Positions 1-5,806 of a stretch of 8,913 bases of DNA are shown here, in pieces. Location: positions 1 through 8,913 of the forward strand of contig JAFQKM010000058.1 of the NCBI GenBank assembly GCA_017396925.1. Reading direction: 5' to 3'. Source of the stretch: Clostridia bacterium (GTDB lineage Bacteria; Bacillota; Clostridia; Oscillospirales; Butyricicoccaceae). The notes below the pieces were generated by a model. The model ran no database searches. It was not told the origin of the DNA and saw nothing but the letters and a program-made list of their open reading frames with translations. The stretch's first letter is position 1. Every line of letters begins with the position of its first letter. The position numbers and the translations under genes were made by a program.

Positions 1-466
1 AAAACAGCTTGGCGCTGGGGAGGCCGCGGTGGCCGGAGATGACGCAGTGGCTGCTCGCGCCGCCGACCGGGAGGGAACTCCACTCCAGATGGCCGATGGC
101 GACCTGCAGGACCGACTCTTCGGTGCCGTGGTAGATGGGCAGGGAGACTTTGATGGAAGGCACCTCGACGTAGCCCATGACGCCGGTACCGTCGATGTTC
201 AGCAGGCGTTCGTATTCGGCCTTCTGTTCATCGGATAACAAATAGCTGTTGCTGCGGCCGACCAGCGACTGGTTATAGGCCTGTGCTTCGCCGAGGATCT
301 GCTGATACAGCTCGCGGTTCATGTTGGCGACCTCGTCCGAGTAATGGGTGATGGCGCGGGAGGAGGTGAAGCTGTTCCAGTAGTCCGATACGGTGGGGTA
401 CAGCAGCAGGCCCAGACCGACAAGAAAAATCAGCACAAGAACGATGGTGTAGATTCTGCTTTTCAT
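1..466 (-). CDS. srtC: Class C (pilus-type) sortase, N-terminal 155 residues; 3' end beyond left edge
   Basis: Membrane-bound transpeptidase; class C enzymes typically join pilin subunits into covalent fibres on the Gram-positive cell surface. Seen: a short basic N terminus (MKSR), a hydrophobic segment at about residues 5-23, then LYPTVSDYWN (22-31), a helical region with residues such as YQQILGEAQAYN, and the start of the sortase barrel: GYVEVPSIKVSLPIYHGT (98-115), HLEWSSLPVGG (126-136) and SGHRGLPSAKLF (144-155). His146 in GHRG is the expected catalytic histidine. The catalytic Cys and Arg and any C-terminal membrane anchor lie outside the window. The start codon follows the signal peptidase stop by 9 bases, with GGCGGTG as a weak ribosome binding site, so the two genes are probably co-transcribed. 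No Asp-Pro-aromatic lid motif is visible in the part present. The sortase call is firm; class C rests on the family-typical strings; the substrate is unknown. Confidence 0.9.
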   Translation of the reverse strand, partial: MKSRIYTIVLVLIFLVGLGLLLYPTVSDYWNSFTSSRAITHYSDEVANMNRELYQQILGEAQAYNQSLVGRSNSYLLSDEQKAEYERLLNIDGTGVMGYVEVPSIKVSLPIYHGTEESVLQVAIGHLEWSSLPVGGASSHCVISGHRGLPSAKLF

Positions 467-475
467 AGGCACCGC

Positions 476-1168
476 CTATTCGATCTCGCCAAAAGCGGGC
501 ATGGGCCATACACGATAGACGATCTGGCCGATGATCTGTTCGCCGGAAATACAGCCGACGGTAGAATTTCGCGAGTCGACCGATGTTGCGCGGTGGTCGC
601 CGAGGACGAACCAGCGATCTTCGGGCACCTGATAGGGCAGTTCGATGTTGCAGTCGCCAAGGGCGCGTTCCTGTACATAAGGCTCGTTTAAGAGCTGACC
701 GTCGACATAGACATTGCCGGCTTCGTCGATATTGACCCAGCTGCCCGGGCCGGCAATGCAGCGTTTAACAAGTAATTTATTCCCATAATAGAACGCAATA
801 ACATCACCCTGAGCAAACTCAGAGTTCTTAATCGAAACGACAATATCCCCCTCAATGAGGTTGGGTGTCATGGAATTGCCGTAGATCTGCAGAACCGGCA
901 TCCACAGGGTGGCAACCAGGACGGCAACTGCTGCCACCGTGACCAGGGTATACAGCGTACTGCGCAGAACGGTGCTGTAGCGGCGCTTATAGCGTACCCG
1001 TTCCAGCTCTCCCTCCAGCTGGGCCAGGGCAGGCATTTCAATCGGCGTCTGTTCCTCCCCTTCGTTTTCGGCAATTTCGGCCATAACCAGGGCATCGGCC
1101 AATGTGGCGCTGTTCCAGAGGGTCATTCTGCGCTTGAAGGCACGGCGAAAACCAAGATTCAGATCCAT
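476..1168 (-). CDS. lepB: Signal peptidase I (type I leader peptidase), 230 aa
   Basis: Serine/lysine-dyad membrane protease that removes signal peptides from exported proteins on the outer face of the membrane. Seen: a cytoplasmic N-terminal stretch of about 70 residues, with an acidic region at 31-45 and a basic cluster at 57-64; one membrane segment at about 72-90; the nucleophile Ser99 in IYGNSMTP; the general base Lys135 in LLVKRCIAGPG; and the conserved C-terminal box GDHRATSVDSR (190-200). There is no second membrane span. The start at 1168 is chosen because AAAGGAGAGG lies 5-15 bases upstream and because the predicted promoter starts transcription near 1245, which rules out the longer reading from 1300. 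The unusually long N-terminal extension and the adjacent class C sortase suggest a dedicated peptidase for pilin or other sortase substrates, as seen in Gram-positive pilus loci. That role is inferred; no pilin gene is in view. Confidence 0.93.
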   Translation of the reverse strand: MDLNLGFRRAFKRRMTLWNSATLADALVMAEIAENEGEEQTPIEMPALAQLEGELERVRYKRRYSTVLRSTLYTLVTVAAVAVLVATLWMPVLQIYGNSMTPNLIEGDIVVSIKNSEFAQGDVIAFYYGNKLLVKRCIAGPGSWVNIDEAGNVYVDGQLLNEPYVQERALGDCNIELPYQVPEDRWFVLGDHRATSVDSRNSTVGCISGEQIIGQIVYRVWPMPAFGEIE

Positions 1169-1173
1169 AGGAT

Positions 1174-1183
1174 CCTCTCCTTT
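1174..1183 (-). promoter_or_regulatory. Ribosome binding site fixing the lepB start
   Basis: On the minus strand this reads AAAGGAGAGG, ending 5 bases before the ATG at 1168. The AAAGGAG core leaves 8 bases to the start. It decides between this ATG and an in-frame ATG 44 codons upstream. Confidence 0.85.
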
Positions 1184-1251
1184 CCAAACCGGATACTGCA
1201 GTTTCTTCTTTCTGCGTCCAGTTTTTATTCGAGCGATTATTTCATAGGTGT

Positions 1252-1280
1252 ATTCTAACACACCCGCTGCCGTTTGTCTA
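1252..1280 (-). promoter_or_regulatory. Sigma-A promoter for lepB-sortase
   Basis: On the minus strand, TAGACA (1280-1275) and TAGAAT (1257-1252) are separated by exactly 17 bases. Each matches the housekeeping consensus at five of six positions. Predicted transcription start is near 1245, giving a leader of about 77 bases. It points away from the aro operon. Confidence 0.75.
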
Positions 1281-1302
1281 CCATTCCCCGGACTTTTCAT
1301 GG

Positions 1303-1312
1303 AGGGCGCCCT
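1303..1312. promoter_or_regulatory. 10-base perfect palindrome upstream of the aro promoter, possible operator
   Basis: AGGGCGCCCT is its own reverse complement and sits three bases upstream of the proposed -35 of the aro promoter, between the two divergent promoters. GC-rich palindromes of this length do occur by chance in high-GC DNA, so a regulator site is only a possibility. Confidence 0.3.
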
Positions 1313-1315
1313 ATC

Positions 1316-1344
1316 TTGTATTCATTTTCCGCACATGGTATAAT
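1316..1344 (+). promoter_or_regulatory. Sigma-A extended -10 promoter for the shikimate operon
   Basis: A perfect TATAAT (1339-1344) is preceded by the TG of an extended -10 (1336-1337). A weak -35, TTGTAT (1316-1321), lies 17 bases upstream. Predicted start of transcription is near 1351, giving a leader of about 80 bases before aroF. A perfect -10 with a poor -35 is the usual form of an extended -10 promoter. No other promoter as good was noticed within the six-gene operon. Confidence 0.8.
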
Positions 1345-1359
1345 AAATTAGTTTATTAT
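1340..1359. promoter_or_regulatory. 8-4-8 inverted repeat overlapping -10 and start point of the aro promoter
   Basis: ATAATAAA, four bases (TTAG), then TTTATTAT: the arms are exact reverse complements. The repeat covers most of the -10 box and the predicted start point, a classic place for a repressor operator. The arms are A/T only, so an RNA hairpin would be weak. An operator role is inferred from position and symmetry. Confidence 0.45.
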
Positions 1360-1382
1360 GCCCAAAATGTATTGCGGAACGC

Positions 1383-1403
1383 CGGCAGGAAGCTCTTCTG
1401 CCG
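1383..1403 (+). other. Leader RNA hairpin upstream of aroF
   Basis: CGGCAGGA (1383-1390) pairs with TTCTGCCG (1396-1403), with one G-U pair and a five-base loop AGCTC. It lies inside the predicted leader, 16 bases upstream of the aroF ribosome binding site. No T tract follows, so it is not an intrinsic terminator. It might stabilise the message or form part of a leader control element; no alternative antiterminator pairing was recognised. Confidence 0.4.
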
Positions 1404-1418
1404 CATCCTTTGATTTAC

Positions 1419-1423
1419 AGGAG
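1419..1423 (+). promoter_or_regulatory. Ribosome binding site fixing the aroF start
   Basis: AGGAG, seven bases before the ATG at 1431. It excludes the upstream in-frame TTG at 1410, which it partly follows. Confidence 0.8.
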
Positions 1424-1430
1424 TTTGACT

Positions 1431-2432
1431 ATGATCGCAGTTTTGAAACGGGGCGTCACCCCTGAACAGATCCGGCAGCTGGTGGACTGGCTTAAAAGCA
1501 TGGCACTGGACGTCCATGTATCGGAAGGCCGTGACCTGACCGTCCTTGGCCTGATCGGCGACACCAGCCGCATCGATAAGGAACTGCTGGAGAGCATGGA
1601 GATCGTCGGCAGTGTCAAGCGTGTATCCGATCCCATCCGTCAGGCCAATCGCAAGGAACCGGCCACCAATTCCATCATCGAGATCGGCAACATCCGCCTC
1701 GGCGGCGGTTATTTTGCCCTCATTGCCGGCCCCTGCTCGGTCGAATCGGAAGACCAGATCATCGAGGTCGCCCGTGCGGTTCAAAAATCAGGCGCCGAGA
1801 TCCTGCGCGGCGGCGCTTTCAAGCCCCGCACCTCGCCCTATGCCTTTCAGGGGCTGGGCGCCGAGGGCATCCGGCTGCTGCTCAAGGCCAAAGAGGCCAC
1901 CGGTATGCCCATCATCACCGAGCTGATGAACATCAAGGATCTTCCCCTCTTTGAAGAGATCGACGTCATTCAGATCGGCGCCAGAAATATGCAGAACTTC
2001 GATCTGCTGAAAGAGGTCGGCAGACTGCGTAAGCCCATTCTGCTCAAGCGCGGTCTGGCCAGCACCCTGCAGGAGCTGCTGATGAGCGCCGAATATATCA
2101 TGAGCGAGGGCAACGAGCAGGTCATCCTCTGCGAGCGCGGCATCCGCACCTACGAGCCCTATACCAGAAATACCTTAGATCTGTCGGCAGTTCCTGCCCT
2201 GCACGAACTGAGCCACCTGCCCGTTGTCGTCGATCCCAGCCATGCCACCGGCAAAATCAGCCTGATCCCCTCGATGGCCGTGGCCGCCACGGCTGCCGGC
2301 GCCGACGGCGTGATGGTGGAAGTCCACAATGACCCTGCCCATGCCCTGTGCGACGGCGCCCAGTCGCTGACCCCTGCACAGTTTGATGAACTGAGCCGCA
2401 AAATCTTCCGGATCCGCGAAGCCATCCAGTGA
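1431..2432 (+). CDS. aroF: DAHP synthase, type I-beta with N-terminal ferredoxin-like domain (333 aa)
   Basis: Catalyses the first step of the shikimate pathway: phosphoenolpyruvate plus erythrose 4-phosphate gives DAHP. Residues 1-66 look like the ferredoxin-like regulatory domain known from Thermotoga-type enzymes (MIAVLKRGVTPEQIRQL, GLIGDT, then SVKRVSDP). The TIM-barrel follows: LIAGPCSVES (97-106, metal ligand Cys102), RGGAFKPRTSPYAFQG (126-141), QIGARNMQNF (181-190), LLKRG (204-208), DPSHATG (268-274, ligand His271), and VMVEVHNDP (294-302, ligands Glu297 and Asp301). Length is normal for this subclass. The start is set by AGGAG at 1419-1423, seven bases upstream; an earlier in-frame TTG at 1410 lacks a binding site. 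In relatives the N-terminal domain mediates feedback inhibition by Tyr or Phe, so the same is likely here, but which amino acid is unknown. First gene of the operon. Confidence 0.96.
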   Translation: MIAVLKRGVTPEQIRQLVDWLKSMALDVHVSEGRDLTVLGLIGDTSRIDKELLESMEIVGSVKRVSDPIRQANRKEPATNSIIEIGNIRLGGGYFALIAGPCSVESEDQIIEVARAVQKSGAEILRGGAFKPRTSPYAFQGLGAEGIRLLLKAKEATGMPIITELMNIKDLPLFEEIDVIQIGARNMQNFDLLKEVGRLRKPILLKRGLASTLQELLMSAEYIMSEGNEQVILCERGIRTYEPYTRNTLDLSAVPALHELSHLPVVVDPSHATGKISLIPSMAVAATAAGADGVMVEVHNDPAHALCDGAQSLTPAQFDELSRKIFRIREAIQ

Positions 2433-2464
2433 TCGGCGGTATTCCTGTCTGAATTTATGAAATT

Positions 2465-2471
2465 AGGAGGT
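2465..2471 (+). promoter_or_regulatory. Ribosome binding site fixing the aroB start
   Basis: AGGAGGT lies six bases before the ATG at 2478. It sits inside the longer reading that would begin at the in-frame ATG at 2457, so that earlier start is rejected. Confidence 0.85.
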
Positions 2472-2477
2472 GGCCGG

Positions 2478-3533
2478 ATGAAAACGGTCCATGTTTCCAC
2501 TTCCAACGGTTATGATGTAAAAATCGGCAGCGGCCTGCTGGATACGCTGGGCAGCCATGCCGTCCGGCTGCTGCCCCGCGCCCGCAAGGTCTGCATCGTC
2601 AGCGATTCCAATGTATGGCCCCTCTATGGCAGCCGCGCCCAAAAAAGCCTCGAAGCTGCCGGCCTGGAGGTTGTATTTTTTGTTTTCCCTGCCGGAGAAG
2701 CCAGCAAATGTGGCGCCACCTATCTGAAGCTGCTGGGCTTTCTGGCCGAACATCAGCTGACCCGCAGCGACTTTATTGCCGCACTGGGCGGCGGTGTGGT
2801 CGGCGATCTGGCCGGCTTTGCAGCCGCCACCTATCTGCGCGGCATCCCCTTCATCCAGCTGCCCACCACCCTGCTGGCTGCCGTTGATTCTTCGGTGGGC
2901 GGCAAGACGGCCATCGATCTGCCCCAGGGCAAAAATCTGGCCGGCGCCTTCTGCCAGCCCAGCCTGGTTTTATGCGATCCCGACCTGCTGTGCAGCCTGC
3001 CCGGAGAGATCTTCCGCGACGGCTGTGCCGAGGTCATCAAATACGGCATTCTCTACGACCGCGCCTTTTTTGCGTATCTGACCGAACAGGGCATGGATTT
3101 CGACCGCGAGGCGGTCATTGCCCGCTGTGTTGAACTCAAGCGCGATGTTGTCGTACAGGATGAGTTCGACACCGGCCTGCGTATGAAGCTTAACCTTGGC
3201 CACACCATCGGCCACGGCGTGGAAGCCCAATCGGATTTCACCCTCTCTCACGGCTGCTCGGTGGCCATCGGCACAGCCATTGTAGCCCGTGCAGCCGCCG
3301 CATACGGCCTGTGCGGTGCCGAAGTTCGCGACGCCATTCTGCATACCCTGAAGCACTTCGATCTGCCCATCCATACCGACTGCACGGCAGAGGCGCTCTA
3401 TAAATCGGCGCTTTCCGACAAAAAGCGCAGCGGCGGCTCGGTCAGCCTGATCATCCCCCATCAGATCGGCGACTGCGTCATCCATCCCATGCCGGTCTCG
3501 GAGATCGAGGCCTTTATAAAGGCAGGTCTGTGA
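2478..3533 (+). CDS. aroB: 3-dehydroquinate synthase (351 aa)
   Basis: NAD- and zinc-dependent enzyme that cyclises DAHP to 3-dehydroquinate, the second shikimate step. Seen in order: the nucleotide-binding part with PAGEASK (71-77); GGGVVGDLAGFAAATYLRG (104-122); LPTTLLAAVDSSVGGKTAID (128-147); GKNLAGAFCQP (151-161); CAEVIKYG (183-190) with predicted zinc ligand Glu185; LNLGHTIGHGVE (238-249) with His242 as ligand and His246 in the active site; LSHG (256-259) with ligand His258; and DKKRSGG (314-320). All expected catalytic elements are present and the length is normal. It follows aroF after a 44-base gap that holds no recognisable promoter, and ends one base before aroA. The start is chosen from the ribosome binding site at 2465-2471. 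Confidence 0.96.
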   Translation: MKTVHVSTSNGYDVKIGSGLLDTLGSHAVRLLPRARKVCIVSDSNVWPLYGSRAQKSLEAAGLEVVFFVFPAGEASKCGATYLKLLGFLAEHQLTRSDFIAALGGGVVGDLAGFAAATYLRGIPFIQLPTTLLAAVDSSVGGKTAIDLPQGKNLAGAFCQPSLVLCDPDLLCSLPGEIFRDGCAEVIKYGILYDRAFFAYLTEQGMDFDREAVIARCVELKRDVVVQDEFDTGLRMKLNLGHTIGHGVEAQSDFTLSHGCSVAIGTAIVARAAAAYGLCGAEVRDAILHTLKHFDLPIHTDCTAEALYKSALSDKKRSGGSVSLIIPHQIGDCVIHPMPVSEIEAFIKAGL

Positions 3534-3534
3534 T

Positions 3535-4731
3535 ATGGACATTACCATTCATCCGCGCAAACTCCATGGCCGCCTGACCGCCATCCCCTCCAAGTCGCAG
3601 GCCCACAGGCTGCTGATCTGCGCCGCCTTTGCCGACCGGCCGACCGTCCTCTGTTGCCCCGAGACCAATCGGGACATTCAGGCAACGGCCGACTGCCTGC
3701 AAGCGTTGGGGGCCGACATTGCACGCACAGCCGATGGCTATATCATTGAGCCCATCCAGACTCTGCCTGCACAGGCCGAACTCAACTGCTGTGAAAGCGG
3801 CTCGACCCTCCGTTTCCTGCTGCCCATTGCCGGTGCATTGGGGGTCGATACGATCTTCCGTATGGAAGGCCGCCTGCCCCAGCGCCCCCTCTCCCCTCTG
3901 TGGGAAGAAATGACACGCATGGGCTGTACCCTCACCCGCCCCACTGCCGATACCATTCGCTGCACAGGCCGGCTGCGCAGCGGCGATTATTCCATCGACG
4001 GCGGTATTTCCAGCCAGTTTATCACCGGCCTGCTCTATGCCCTCTCGCTGATCCCGGGCGGCGGCCGTCTGACCATCACCGGCAAGACGGAATCCCGCCC
4101 TTATATCGAAATGACACGCCGGGCCATGGCAGCCTTCGGCGTTTCAACGGAACATAATATCCTGACCGGTGCCGACCGTTATATCAGCCCCGGCTGTATG
4201 ACGGTTGAAGGCGATTGGAGCAACGGCGCCTTTTTCCTTGCCGCCCGTGCCTTAGGCAGCGATCTGCAGATCGAAAATCTCGATCCTGCATCCCCGCAGG
4301 GCGACCGAATCGCCGCCGACCTTCTGCCCGGTCTGCGTGAAAAGATCACGGCCGACGCCGCCGACATCCCCGATCTGGTGCCCGTTCTGGCCGTTGCGGC
4401 AGCCGCGAACCGCGGCGCTGTTTTTACCAGCATCGGCCGCCTGCGCATCAAGGAGTCCGACCGCGTGGCCTCGACCGTTGCCATGCTGGAGGCGCTGGGC
4501 GGAAAAGCCCATGCCGACGGAGATATCCTGTATGTCGAAGGCACCGGCCTGACCGGCGGCACGGTAGATGCGCAGAACGACCATCGCATTGCCATGGCGG
4601 CAGCCATCGCCGCCACCGTCTGCACCGCACCGGTCACCATTCTCGGCGCACAGTGCGTCGCCAAATCCTATCCCGCATTCTGGGATGAATATATCCGTCT
4701 GGGAGGTCATTATGAGCAGCACATACGGTGA
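3535..4731 (+). CDS. aroA: EPSP synthase (3-phosphoshikimate 1-carboxyvinyltransferase), 398 aa
   Basis: Transfers the enolpyruvyl group of PEP to shikimate 3-phosphate; this is the glyphosate target. Seen: PSKSQAHRLLICAA (18-31; Lys20, Ser21 and Arg25 for substrate binding), ESGSTLRFLLP (87-97), SSQFITGLLYAL (159-170), SRPYIEMTRRAM (187-198), DWSNGAFFLAA (227-237), ADIPDLVPVLA (276-286, catalytic Asp likely Asp280), RIKESDRVAST (304-314), NDHRIAMAAAIAA (348-360) and KSYPAFW (377-383). The set is complete, although the protein is somewhat shorter than the E. coli enzyme. The glyphosate-contact loop departs from the usual GTAMRP form (see findings). The start is one base after the aroB stop, with AAAGGCAGG just upstream. 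The 3' end overlaps aroC by 20 bases, which suggests translational coupling. Confidence 0.95.
   Translation: MDITIHPRKLHGRLTAIPSKSQAHRLLICAAFADRPTVLCCPETNRDIQATADCLQALGADIARTADGYIIEPIQTLPAQAELNCCESGSTLRFLLPIAGALGVDTIFRMEGRLPQRPLSPLWEEMTRMGCTLTRPTADTIRCTGRLRSGDYSIDGGISSQFITGLLYALSLIPGGGRLTITGKTESRPYIEMTRRAMAAFGVSTEHNILTGADRYISPGCMTVEGDWSNGAFFLAARALGSDLQIENLDPASPQGDRIAADLLPGLREKITADAADIPDLVPVLAVAAAANRGAVFTSIGRLRIKESDRVASTVAMLEALGGKAHADGDILYVEGTGLTGGTVDAQNDHRIAMAAAIAATVCTAPVTILGAQCVAKSYPAFWDEYIRLGGHYEQHIR
4701..4707 (+). promoter_or_regulatory. Ribosome binding site for aroC inside the end of aroA
   Basis: GGGAGGT ends four bases before the ATG at 4712. It fixes the aroC start and rules out a 48-codon upstream extension that is open in the same frame. 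It lies within the last codons of aroA. Confidence 0.85.
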
Positions 4732-5803
4732 AAACTTAAAACTCTCGATCTTCGGCCAGTCCCACGGCGCCGGCATCGGCATGACCCTCGACGGCATTCC
4801 TGCCGGCCTGCCGGTCGACCTTGAAGCGCTGCAGCAGTTTCTCAACCGCCGCGCCCCCGGCCGCAATGCCTATTCGACCAGCCGCAAGGAAGAAGACCGC
4901 CCCGAGATCCTTTCGGGCATCGAAGACGGCTATACCTGCGGCGCGCCCATTGCGGCGCTGATCCGCAACAACAATGCCCGATCCAAAGACTACAGCAATC
5001 TCTACGACTGCCCCCGTCCCGGCCATGCCGACTATACTGCCCATGTGAAATACGGCGGCTTTCAGGACGTCCGCGGCGGCGGCCATTTTTCCGGCCGTCT
5101 GACGGCACCCCTGTGCATTGCCGGCGGCCTCTGCAAGCAGTGGCTGGAAGAGAAAGGCATCCGCATCGCCGCCTTCATCGTTTCCATCGGCGGCGTGACC
5201 GATCCCTATGAATATGACCCCACCGATCCCCCCATCGACCGTATCTGCCAGGACTTTCCCGTTCTCGATCCTGCCATTGGAGAGGCCATGCGCCGCAGGA
5301 TCGAAGAAGTCCGTGCCGAGGGCGACAGCGTCGGCGGTATTATCGAATGTCTGATCACCGGCCTGCCGGCCGGCATCGGCGAGCCCATGTTCGGCGGCGT
5401 CGAGAGCCGCATTGCCCAGATCGTCTATGGTATCCCGGCCGTCAAGGCGGTCGACTTCGGCGCAGGCTATGCCTCCGGCTATATGCGCGGCAGCCAGTGC
5501 AACGACGCCTTCACCTTTGAAAACGGCCGCGTGGTCACCAAAACCAACCATGCCGGCGGCATTCTGGGCGGCATTACCACCGGTATGCCGGTCATCTTCC
5601 AGGCCGCCTTCAAGCCGACCCCGTCCATCGCCCAGCCGCAGCAGAGCGTCAGCCTCTCAAAGGGCACCGACCGGCCGCTGGTCATCGAGGGCCGCCACGA
5701 TCCCTGCATCGTGCCCCGTGCCGTCCCCGTGGTCGAGGCAGCTGCTGCCATCGCCATTTTTGATATGATCCTGGGCAATACCCAGACCGACAGGAGGAAA
5801 TAG
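4712..5803 (+). CDS. aroC: Chorismate synthase (363 aa)
   Basis: Reduced-FMN-dependent lyase that converts EPSP to chorismate, the last common step. Seen: GQSHG (15-19) with catalytic His18, RRAPGR (46-51), RPGHADYT (102-109), RGGGHFSGRLTAP (121-133), EGDSVGG (203-209), NHAGGILGGITTG (279-291), and EGRHDPCIVPRAVPVVEA (326-343) with Arg328, His329 and Asp330. Length is typical for bacterial enzymes. No flavin reductase domain is fused, so reduced FMN must come from elsewhere in the cell (the monofunctional form). The first 20 bases overlap aroA, and the next gene begins 3 bases after the stop, whose preceding codons carry its AGGAGGAAA binding site. Confidence 0.97.
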   Translation: MSSTYGENLKLSIFGQSHGAGIGMTLDGIPAGLPVDLEALQQFLNRRAPGRNAYSTSRKEEDRPEILSGIEDGYTCGAPIAALIRNNNARSKDYSNLYDCPRPGHADYTAHVKYGGFQDVRGGGHFSGRLTAPLCIAGGLCKQWLEEKGIRIAAFIVSIGGVTDPYEYDPTDPPIDRICQDFPVLDPAIGEAMRRRIEEVRAEGDSVGGIIECLITGLPAGIGEPMFGGVESRIAQIVYGIPAVKAVDFGAGYASGYMRGSQCNDAFTFENGRVVTKTNHAGGILGGITTGMPVIFQAAFKPTPSIAQPQQSVSLSKGTDRPLVIEGRHDPCIVPRAVPVVEAAAAIAIFDMILGNTQTDRRK

Positions 5804-5806
5804 ACC

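Noticed and set aside
29..238. 69-codon open frame on the plus strand
   Set aside because: Antisense to the clearly recognisable sortase coding sequence, with no motif of its own.
1169..1300. Longer signal peptidase reading starting at the ATG at 1300 (44 extra residues)
   Set aside because: A strong promoter with its start point near 1245 lies inside this stretch, and the ATG at 1168 has a strong AAAGGAG site. The extra residues are low-complexity basic sequence unlike the family.
1367..1465. Possible leader peptide of 32 codons upstream of and overlapping aroF
   Set aside because: It has no ribosome binding site and no run of aromatic codons, and it ends inside aroF with no matching antiterminator structure. 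An attenuation peptide is not supported.
1356..1784. 142-codon open frame on the minus strand across the aro leader and aroF
   Set aside because: Antisense to a well-identified DAHP synthase N terminus and to the mapped control region. No family resemblance.
2457..2477. Seven-codon N-terminal extension of aroB from the ATG at 2457
   Set aside because: The extension contains the AGGAGG binding site of the ATG at 2478 and has no binding site of its own.
4568..4711. 48-codon N-terminal extension of chorismate synthase
   Set aside because: It lies wholly within aroA in another frame, and its composition (Pro/Ser-rich) is that of a shadow frame. The family start MSSTYGENLKLSIFGQSHG matches the ATG at 4712.
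4736..5551. 271-codon open frame antisense to aroC
   Set aside because: Shadow frame produced by GC-rich third positions of the real gene; Gly/Ala/Asp-rich with no recognisable motif and no ribosome binding site noted.
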